Shown: piece by piece, positions 26,751 through 38,116 of the stretch
Layout: each line of letters starts with the position of its first letter
Numbering within the stretch: the stretch's first letter is position 1
DNA from: Cristatella mucedo
Lineage: Eukaryota; Bryozoa; Phylactolaemata; Cristatellidae
Direction: 5' to 3'
Assembly: GCA_009760855.2 (NCBI GenBank)
Contig: WPIO01000051.1
Coordinates: 676,001 to 740,000, forward strand
DNA length: 64,000 bases
Made by a program: the position numbers and the translations under genes
The notes under the pieces: generated by a model
The model's input: the letters and a program-made list of their open reading frames with translations, nothing else
Told to the model about the DNA's origin: nothing
Database searches by the model: none

Positions 26751-29700
26751 CAATTGGTTACTAAGGACATGCAACCGATGAAATTGTCTCATGAATAAAA
26801 CTTTTAAACGTGAAGCAGCCATCCAAGAGAAAAAACTAAACCTATGAGAACTCTTGATGATGGCCGCACTGAGGTATCTCAAATTTTACTTATTTCAATC
26901 GTATGGCTAAAGTTCTTATAAAGGTAGTCTGGTTTTATCATCGCTTGGATTAAAGAAATTGGCCCACATCGAGGACCGAGTGTCTGCAAAGGCAGGAGAC
27001 CAGTTTGTTAATTGATAAAGCTGATTTTGATTACTTGAACGAAAAGAATAGTTGGGTGTCGTCAGAACAGAATTTATGACCGATATCATAGCTTTGAATT
27101 GCATGGTATTGATGAAAAAACAGGAACAGTGATAAAAGAAGATGAGACACTTGTTCAACTCCATATGTGACAGGTCTTCTAGAACTGATCTGGCCTCCCA
27201 CCACACGACATGGATCAGAGATGATAGGAGAGGCTTGAAGGCAAAATGTGAACCACATCAGAGCCAGACCAATTAATGTTCTCAGTCATTAGCAGGATCT
27301 TGTGGTCGACAGCACCAGTAGCAGCTGACAAGCAGAGCAGAACGGTATACAAGTTGACACCTAGGAAATCATTAGTCATACTAACCGTGAGCACTTGTCG
27401 CAAATGTTGCTTGAATCCTACATTAAAGGCAACCTGTTTTGGCTCTTAATACTTTCTATTACAGTCATCCCTTGCCACTTCGCTCTTCGACTTTTGCGGC
27501 TTCACTCTATCACAGTTTTTCAAATATATTCATTTAAAAGTTTAATAGTGAAAATGAAACAGTCAACTCTTGCCTGAGTCAATTTTTCAAGCTTGTGTTA
27601 CGATTAAAATTAAAATTACTGTACGTATGGACTTTAGGCCTATGTATTCGAGCACCCCGCAAATCCTTCAACGCCAGGTGCAACCGCTCGACCACTGCTT
27701 TCGTGGGGGCAAGAACTTTTTTCCAAAAAATCAGGTGCGGTAACAAATGCCAATCATATCGTGCTGTTCACTGATTGGCTATCCTAGAGTAATTGAATGT
27801 ACAATAACAATAATATGAATTTTGTAACGTCTAATATATCTTATTTTCTCTTATTTTGTCCAATATATTTGGTAATTGGGGTGTAGTGGATTCTAAAGAG
27901 GCTTTATTTAATGTCCAGAGGGCTTTAATAATGTTACAAACTATATCTAAAAGGTCGAGAACAGGTTTTATATTTTCTAACTACGAAAATATTCGTTTAT
28001 AAATAAAGAATCCTAGTTCGCGGAAATTCACTTATCGGGGCAGAGCCTGTAACTGATTAAACGCGATAAACAAAGGTCGGCTGTCTCAAAACAACAAGAG
28101 AGCCAGGGTGAGAACTAGTTGGCATTTCAAAATCTGATCTAGGTTCTAAGCATTGGTAAAATGATTGGAGATTATAATGGCGTTGAAACATTTTTTATAT
28201 CCAGAGAAGCATTAACACCACATCTATGGTTGGGTTAAGTTTTTCCACTAATAAGAGATATGCAACGATTTGTTACACGGTTTTCCGGTGAGACACCGTT
28301 ATACTGGGTACAATTATTTTAACTACTAATCTGAGGAAATCATGGAAACGTCTCGAGTGAGGCTGCAGACATCTAATCAACCCGAGCAGTGGATGGAGGT
28401 GTCGTTACAATGGCACAAAATTTGCAGCTTTGTGCGAAAAACACAGTTTTCAGCCTCACAGTCAATATCATAGAAGTGGGACTGACTGCTCAGCCCTATC
28501 AAGCTCACAATTCACGGCCTTGTACATTATTGTTCAGGCTGACTGCCAAGACTGCAGCTTACAAGCACAAATCATTAAATGAGCACGGACTAGCATAAGG
28601 TTACCAATCAATCCTACAACAGGTTTAGGTAAGGTATGGTGAAATTTATATGTGATAACTTAACCCAGTGGCAATACGTGGCGACTCATCCAATGCTAAA
28701 TCGCATGAGCATCTAAGAATGACACGAGAAGCAGCTTCTTCTGCAGCAGCTTCCCATGCAGTGTGTCTCACCTCCTAAGGCTCCATAGGTCAGCGCCAGA
28801 ACAGCGATGCTGTTGGCGTACGAGGCGAGTAGCATGGCAAAGCCGGAAACAATGCAACCAATGATTCCAACAATTCGTGTGTCAAAGAGGTTTGTCAGCA
28901 CCATCCCAGCAAGCGCCCCTGGAAAAAGGCAATTGGTCAACTGATAACACTACAGTTCTGTGCCAGAGCTGCAGATCATGGCAGCACAACACACGGCAGT
29001 ACTCCACTGAAGCTTGCAGATAGTTGATGGAAATGATGCCACTCTACCACCCGGTTGATGACATTCATGGAGGTGCTAGTGGGAGAATCTCTGCCAGATC
29101 ACGAAACCAAGGCACTTGCTATTATAGCAGAAGGGCATCTACATCTTATCCAGCCTGAGCAGCTTTCAGTCAACCATCAGCTGGAACGATGTCCATCGGT
29201 TGTCAATAGCTTACAGCACATGTTATTGCAACGATGCAAAAGCAGATTGCACACGGGGCGAGCTGGAGACCAGCTGGCTGAGGAAGCATCGAGAAAGAGC
29301 AGTACTTGAGAATGGCCAAACAATTGCAATAACGTGCAGCATCTGGGCAAAGTAACCATAGCTATTGTTGTGCACCAAATGTAGAAATGAGCCCCACAAC
29401 CGAGGTTGTGCAGACGAGCAGCACCTGCCACAGCTTTCAGTCTTAAAACGAACGAGGAGCTAAGAGGCACAAGTAGGAGCACTGCGCCAGCATCTTTTTC
29501 TATTACAGAATCAACTAGCTCTCTACTCGCGTGAACTTCTCAGACATACCGTGATGCTCCTCAACGACCTTGCAATCGAAACCGAGGCGCTCACCAATAA
29601 TTGATCGCCTACAGACGGCTGCAGCATGAGGCAGCTGGCAAAAAGGACCACGAAGACCCGGTATGTTCCTGATAGTAGCAAAGGGGACCCCACGGGGGCC

Positions 29701-32700
29701 CCGGCCTTGATTTACAACAGCCTAAGCAGCCGAAAGGGAAACCAAAAGCCCACTCGCTGTGTGTGGGGTAGGAAAGAACAACAACAAACCACATTGACTA
29801 GCCACAAAGCCTGCAAATAGAGAACAAAAACAGAGCAGATTGGCCGTGAGCCAGCCAGCCAGCCAGCCTGGTTCATTCCTGGTATGGCTCCAACGGCTGC
29901 TTTCCTCCTCCTCCTCTGCCTCCTCCTCCTCCTCCCTATTGTAGCAGATGAGCAGCAGCCTAGGCCGACCGCTAGGCGTATGCATGTCCAGTAGTTGCGT
30001 CCCCCCAATCAGTTCTGGTAAAGACAGGCTCCTCGGCGTGCCAGCAGTGGAGCATATGCTGGTATGCATTTGACTCCCGCAGGGAAGAGAGATAATGGAA
30101 GGTCCACCGCACGGGAAGTTGGTAGTCGTCAAAGTGCTGCCACAGCAGCCCCTGGCAGCAGAGCTAAGTAATCGTTAGCAGAAGAGATGCCGACTCGGGG
30201 CGGTGGCTATTACCACGGCCAGACTGCCTGACGACGTTCTTTTAGGTCCTGGGCTTCATCCAGTGATAGGAAGGGATAGGGTCTCACACATCCTTGCTTC
30301 TGCTGCTTGGCAGCAGCTTGGGCTGCACTTTGGCAAGCCCCAGTAGGAGGCCCTTGCAGGGGTCCGTGGTGTCGTTTTCTCTCGATAAATAGCTTAAGCA
30401 AGGGCCCTACAGTGTGACTGCGGTGGTGCAACTGTCCAAACATTTGGTTGCACAAAATAAAATGTCGAAAACTGGCTCACTTAGAATGCAAGCAGGTGTG
30501 AGAATAACACTGCCGAATAAAAGGCCAGTATGCTTGCGTTCTTCAACGCCATGCTAGTGGTGCTCTTGCCCTCCTCCGGACACCATATCCTTGAGCGTTC
30601 ACAAAATACGCCTCCTCACCCACCCTGATGGAATTCAAGGCAGACCTCCCAACCACGGATATCTGCTGGGCTGTCGCCACCTGAAGGCTCAATAAGCTGG
30701 GCGTGGACTTCATCTTCAATTTTCGTTGCTGAGATGTGATAAAAAACCAGAAACAGCTCAAAGTGCAGCCAGCAGCAGAAGTCAAAATAATTGTAATGCA
30801 GTCAAGGCACGGCATACCCGAGGTTAACTGAAAGTTTTCTAACCAGGCACTCAGTGCAGGTTTGAATGCTTGGTATAGGTCTTGCTTTTGACAAAGGCAC
30901 ATGGCTCTACACTTTGCCTTAAGCTTGCCAGAGGAGCCGTAGCCGTGCCTGAACCAGAATCAAAGATAGCGTTATCGATGGCGCGATCGAAATCGTTCAA
31001 ATATGCACCAACTACCCGGCCAGGCCATGCGAAGTCTTATCTGCCAATCGCAAACATTTTAAAGTGGCCTGTCACACAGGACTACTTATACACGACAGAG
31101 TCCTCATTAGCAGGTCAAAAGCAGGTCGACATATTATGGTTACCAAGCTGTTGCTAGATAGCTGCATCGCACACTCTCTCTCCTGTCCAGGACCGACCGG
31201 TCTAGCCCTACCAGATCTCGGGCTGCACAGAGAATAACTCGTTCGAGAATTGACTACTTACTTACAAAAACAGGGCAGCACTCCCTTCTGTCAGCTTCGA
31301 TTGGACAATGAGCTAGGGGACGTGGAACAAGCAGGCTGAACCTCATCCATTGCAGGGGACAGACAATTAATAAATGGACTCCTTTGCAGCTGGCTGGAGA
31401 ATTAATGGCCGAACCGATGATGATTCGGCCAAGGCCCAGGGAATGTTTAAGGTGAAAGCTTCGGCCAAGGGCCCGAAAACCCAGAAATCTAGATTTAGAC
31501 CCCCACCGAAAGCCAGACATCTGAGTGGTATTTTGGATATTTCGTTGGGCCACAATCAGCCCGAGGCCTCACATTAAATTGCTGCCTTCCATCGGGCATA
31601 TCGGCCCCTACCATGGATATTTAGATTGCAGACCCAAACTCAGTTCCTAATGTGATGCCTTCAGAGTGCACGCTTTTTATCTAATGCTGCCGACACGGAA
31701 GATTCAACGCATCGACCGTTGCAGTCACTTGCTCTACAATCAAAACTCCTTCGATGCATGCACCGACAAAGGCTTCGGAGACACCTGCTTGGACTGGCCT
31801 TGATGCACCACGGTTTTGAGATTCTTTCAAAGTATTGCTATACGATTTGAGTCAGAACAGTGGGTCCTATCTTCGCCCAATGGTTGCATTCATTGACCTG
31901 ACTGCCTGCTTTCTAGGAGGACACCATCAAAGCCCCAAGCTACTACTTCAGGTGTGGGTCTTTGCCGTCAGCAAATACAAAAAATATTTAGTTCATTTGC
32001 ATGATGCTCAAAGAGAACTTAAAAATCTTTTTTCGGGCACTTCACATATGCCACGGGGCCCGAGCCCAAAACATCGATCATCAAATACATTCATCTCGAC
32101 CTCGGTCGTTTAAGCCCAATACCTTAACAACAGGGCAGAGCTTGGCAGAGCTTAAAACTATAGCAAGCTGTGGGCGTATTTCCCCCTCACACCTTTGCCG
32201 AGTAGAGCAATTTAGTCGAAGAGCATCCAACCCACAGTGATAGCTGAGACTAGCAAATGTGGCACGATGTTGGAACAGCGTTTGGAACTTCCATGATGAT
32301 ACATTGTCGACTTTGGTGACAACCTCTAGTCCCCTCACCGAGCCCCCATATTTTGCCACGGTCACCATAGGAGGCAGCCAATCACAAAATTTCGAAACAC
32401 CAGAGTTTGACCACGAACGAGCCAGGTCAGCCAATCAATGGGGATGCTGAAGGCACTACTTCTGGATCAGATTAAGCCCTGCCTAGCAGGCAGTTGATGA
32501 CTCTTCATGGTGGTAGAACCTTGGAAGGCTCAATGCTTATTAAGAACAAAACCCTGTTCTGCAAAGTGCCTAGAATGAGATTCCGTTCCCTTACAGCTTC
32601 ACGCGAACGTATTATTACTATTATTACTATCACTAATATTATGACTTCTAAATCCACTAAATTACCCTGACAATTTCCATGGGGTTAAACCTCAGTCTAC

Positions 32701-35700
32701 AGCTGATTGCAACCCTCCCAAGTCCAACTCAGTGTGCGGATGAGGGAAGCAGTCAACTGGGTGCAGCAACTAATAAAACGGCCACCGTGCTTCTTCGTGA
32801 GCTGGTTATATCCACGTTTGTACCTGTTGTGGCAGTCTACTCTAGATATTTCTAACTTTTCTTAAGATGATGGCGTACCTCTGCCTCCAGGGTATCCATA
32901 CTCTCAAGACAAGCAAATCCAAACGCTCTTCTCCTAAGGATAACACCAACTGCCTAACACGGTCTTTCTGGCACTATAACATCCCCCAGGTTTTTAACAA
33001 GGCTGCAATCTAGACGGTTCAGTAAACACATTAGTTTAAGCTACGTGTTTGTTACTATTGGTACGCACCCAACTCAGCACGAGGAGTAATAGCCTGTCAG
33101 TGCAATAACACAAGTAACACACTCAAGCCCTAGGTACCTGTTTCTTTTACCGAACGCTCGAGCAGCAGAAAAGGCCAACCTCACACATGCATACCAGTAA
33201 AGGTAATGGTAGGCTGATTCAGCAACATCATTTGTATAATAGACAGTATAGCCTGAGCAGCAACCACCCTATTGCATTTGGCAATAAAGGATTGCCTGCT
33301 ACAGCAGGACTCGACACCACGATCCGGGTCACTAAACAGGGAAAGGCCGGCTGATTTGATGGCCTCATTTATACTGTTGCAGTAGAAGTTTAGTGGTTAT
33401 CGCCACTGCTTGCAGTTGGAAACGAAAGATTGCCTGCGTCATGACTTGAACTGACTATCTGGATCGCGAGGTGTGAGCATGTTGGCCGTGGGAAAACTTG
33501 CTTGCTTCAAGTTTGCCTCGCTAGTGTGCTTACAGCGAGCCCGAGCGGCAACCGGCCGTATTTTCGCCCGGGCAGCGAAACACATTTCAAGCAAGAATAA
33601 AAACCGAGCAAAGAGCTGAGAATAGCGTAGTTAAAGTGAGCGATCAATCGGTGAATAGCGACAGGAATGAGAGGCCTGGCTGGAAAGGTGGCGCCGCCCC
33701 AAATCTCTTGAGGCTGGGGAGGGGGCAGCAGCCGGAGCAGCAGCAGCTGCTGCTGCTGCTGCTGAGGCCGAGTCTTGATGCAGAGCAGCGCTACAACGGC
33801 TCGAGCGGGTTCCACTCGGCTAGGATAAATGGCAATCAAAAGAACGTGCCACCACACTTCTCCGACTGAACGACTTGGCTGTCTAATTTATAAAAGCACA
33901 CAAGTGCAGGGATAGGTATCTGGTCCGGCAGCTCCAGCTCAGCTAGGCCTGCCTGGGCGTGCCCCCCTGCCGAAAGCCAGACCACAGAAACCCTTGACAC
34001 CAAACAGCTAGAATTCAAAGCCTTCTGATAACCACTAAGCTTCCACTGCAACAGAATAAATGAGGCCATTAAATCAGCCGGCCTTTCACTTTTTCGTGAC
34101 CCGGATCGTGGTGTCGAGTCTTGCTGTAGCAGGCAATCCTTTATTGCCAAATGCAATAGGGTGGTTGCTGCTCAGGCTCTACTGCCTATTATACAAATAC
34201 GGTTGCTGAATCAGCCAACCATTACCTTGACTGGCATGCTACTGTATCTACAATATATATAATTCATTTGTATAGTGCCCCAAGAGACCTTAATCTCTAT
34301 TCAGGCGTTTCACATATACCTCGGGGCTCGAGCCCACAACCTCTGCCAGACCTTGGTCGGGGCGAGCACCTTAACCACTGGACCAGCGTTCGGTAAAAAA
34401 AAAACAGGTAGCCATGGCTTGAGTGTGTCACAGGTGTTATTTTACTGACAGGCTATTACTCCTCGTGCTGAGTTGGGTGCATACCATGATAATAAACACG
34501 TAGCTTAAACTAATGTGTTTACTGAATCGTCTAGATTGTTGCCTTCTTAAAGGCCTCATGGGAATGTTATAGTGCCAGAAAGACCGTACTATGCAGCTGG
34601 TGTTGTCCTAGGGGAAGAGCCTTTGGACTTGCTAGTCTTGAGAGTATGGATAGCCTGAAAGCAGAGGTACACCAACATGTTAAGAAAAGTTAGAAATATC
34701 TAGAGTAGACAGCTGAAACAGGCACAACCGTAGATAGCTACTGTTACCAAAACAAGGCTGAGCCCCCTCCCTTTCTGTGGTGCCAACGCCTGGCTAGCTA
34801 TCTGTGATTTGAAGACCTTATATCTAGCAGCCTTGTCAGGGGCAGCCCCTGACTTTGTAAGGGGCTGCCCCTGACAAAGTAAGGGGCAGCCCCTAACAGA
34901 AGCTTTTCTTTTTCAGCAGCCAAAGAAGCCCGAATCAAAGCAATCCAATTTACTTAGCACCAGGGGACTGGTTAGATTCGCACCTAGGCACAGCCAGCAC
35001 TGCTCCCAATTTGCGGAAATAAAGTCCAGCACGGGAACCACAGCAAGCTTTCACTGTATTTGCCGAAAGCCAAGCAGCCATCAAAGAGAGTACACAGGTT
35101 CAAGAAGCTCGATTACTGGTCTTACTATAGGATTCTCAAAGACTATCAGCAGATTAAAGCTTCATGATTATAATAACCTAGTGTCCAACTTAAGTTTGAT
35201 CAATGCCTTATTCGAATAGTATAAGGGGAATATACAGTCGTGGCCAAAAAAGCTCATATAACCGAGCAAGGCAGGACCGTGTCGCAGCTAAACAAGAAAC
35301 AGAATGCCGAGTTCAAGGAGACTACTGCTCTCGCAGGCTCTGGACACTTACAGGCTAATTGAAACCGGAAGTAGTGGTGGCTGACATGGGCATGAGTGGA
35401 CAGCAGTGGTGAGTAGTGGTAGTAAAAGTCTGACAGGAGAAACATCTATGGGAACGTGAATAGCTGCATAACAATGGGTAGCAGCAATTGTAGCAGCTGC
35501 TGCACTAGCTGCTTTGCTGCTGCAGCATCAACAGACGAGAGCAGAAGCAGGAGCAACAGTAGGGAGTGGTAATAGTAAGAAGGTGGCAATCGAGAGAAGG
35601 AGGTGAAAATAGCAAGGCTTGTGTGCTACACGGATAGGACCCTTGCACAAGCACATGGCCGAGGCACTCTCGACAACGCCGGTAGCAAGGTGTAATCACA

Positions 35701-38077
35701 CCTCTCGGATCTAAACAATAGGTACAGCATGTGAACCAAGCACAATGCAAAACGAGCTAGCATTTCTGCACTCGAGTGCGATCGATGCAAGCTGCACACT
35801 CGATGCCGGAAAACCACTCACGTACTATCGGCTAGCACCACTGAGCCATATCATCTCGGGCAAGAAGATGAAGACGGAGAAGTTTCTCCAACTCTGTGCC
35901 GAAGAGATTTCAACCTTTTGGCAGAGCATATTCATCTGCTCGCAAAGGTCTCAGTTTGGTCTGACGGTGATCGCATATTTAAAATGCAAGAAGCAAAAAA
36001 TGGACGATCAGTCAGCTCCTTCCATATCCTGCCTGAACTTGCAGCTCTAGGGGTCGTTATGTGAGGCCATTGCGCAAAACTTGGAGAAAACCCTGGTTTG
36101 AGAGGGGGTGCGTCGGTGCGACATAAATTAATGCTTAGCATATGCACATAGCTATTCCTACCGTGTCGATTGATTTCTTTACTGTTGAAATGACCGCTCA
36201 GTCAAATGCCAAATAGATCTTACGGCTATTGTCTATGGTCTTTTAGACAATGCAGTTGAACCCTGTGCGCATGTGCTAGATATTGGGTAGGGGGGGTTAG
36301 CATTGGCCGTGCTACTCCAGCACGAAGTAAGCCACACTGAGCCAATGCATTCAACAGATCTTCAACTTGTACGCAATGGAGAAGCCTTACACTTTTAAGA
36401 GATCCACATTAACCAGCTTGTAGCTCTTGCTGCAGCTTGATATCAGCAGATCAAAACCACCATATAGCCATGCCCTCGACCTCAGCTCTGGTGTTTGGCC
36501 ACTCTCATTAGGAAAACATTGTTCTAGGTCAATAAAACAGAGAAATCAACAGCTCGCTTGTGCACTCTTTAACACCAAGGTTTGAACACTGTTACGACTA
36601 ATGTTTTTCTGATCTCATACAATCTAAAAATGCCTACTTTCGTGAACGCATTCACTGCCGATAGCATCCACCCAATGGACTGACTCTGACAACCAGGTGG
36701 CAGCAGGGTAAGTTCCCGCAAGACCTCCACGGATGACCAGCAAGCACCATTCAGAAGAAGCTGCAGCAATCGCGTGAGAGACAGGCATCTTGCAGTCCCC
36801 GACTATGCATCTGCAGCAAATGAAGAATGCTATATAAGCTTGAGGGAGTTTGCATGGCATTATTTAGATGGCCAAGCTGACCACAGAACCGACATTATGT
36901 CTTAACATCGGCATTTTGGAGCACGATGTTTAGGTCGTTAAGCTAACTGCCGGGAGTAACCACAATCCAAGTTAGCTATGTCAGCCGTTAATGAAAAACT
37001 GAATGGGCTTTTTTGGCCTGCTAAGCCAGGATCATGAAGTCTATAATAAACAGATTGTGTCGCCCAGTGCAGAGCTGTCTGTTCGCATGGTTCGGCTTCT
37101 GGAAAGCCTGACCTGTCACTCATCACTGCCATATGTTCCAAACGCTGTATGCCACCCCTGCCTCTATCCGGACAGTCTGCTGACCTCGTCGTCCTACCCT
37201 ATATGCAGGCCTTGACCCACGTTGGGGCTCGATCAAGTGGGCTTGCCACTCCCCTCTCTCAGGCTCCATTCCAACTTCGAGGCTTCCTGCAGTCAATTAG
37301 CAGCTACTTCACTGTTCCTGTCAGTGCCATTAGCGCTGCTGCTGTAATGATTTTTGTCTTGCCGGAAGCCGATGCCTCGATGCTATGAACATGCTATGAG
37401 CCTCTTCACACCCTAGCCAAGCAAGGGCAAGCCAGAGCAGGAGCGAATCGCTCTCCAACTTCAATGCCCCGCTGGGTGTGCTGCTGCGGCTGTCGAAGCT
37501 AAACAGCGACTACTCTAGTGCTCGGCGAGCCTAGAAATGTGCATTTATTTGGCAGCATCCCCCAGCACCACCATGCAGGTAGAAGAGCAGAAGCCCCGTG
37601 ATACCTGTAGGATGCACACCTCTGTTTACCAGTCCGCAGTACTGGCGGTTCCGACATAAGGCATCCGTAGGGCAGAGGGCCAGTGGTCCTGCCTCTTCTT
37701 CCTTGGACCGATCGATAAGAGCTTTTCTAAGGCCAAGTCACCCAACTCGTCCCTTCAGCCTCTGTGTGATTGGTCGTCTCCGATAAGATCCAAGTCTTGT
37801 CACTTCCTTGGCTTAATCCTGGCTGCACCCTAGACTCGAACGCTTAGAAAGAATAGAAAGACGGACTGTCTTCGTCTGACGAGCTATCGTGTATAGGCAC
37901 AACGTTATGTCAACACGTGACTAGTTTTTGAATGGGCTGGTTTGGTCCAGCAGTTAAGGTGCTCACCCCGACCAAGTGGCGCTCACCCCGACGAGGTCTG
38001 GCTGAGGTCGTGGGCTCGAGCCCCGAGGCTTGTGTGAAGCGCCTGAATAGAGATTAAGTTTTCTTAGGACACTATGT

Positions 38078-38116
<39 letters not shown>

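Larger units (their letters stand above)
20356..28771 (-). other. Intron 2 of the MCT-like gene (8.4 kb)
   Basis: The intron is bounded by GTGAGA (28771) and TTGCAG (20356). It holds L2-like LINE pieces at 24195-24302, 25225-25444, 25965-26750 (plus strand) and 26900-27420 (minus strand), a GA tract (24711-24778), a 16-base G run (24369-24384) and a 12-bp perfect hairpin (20751-20776). About 20.9-24.1 kb and 27.5-28.7 kb show no recognisable gene or repeat. Confidence 0.85.
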
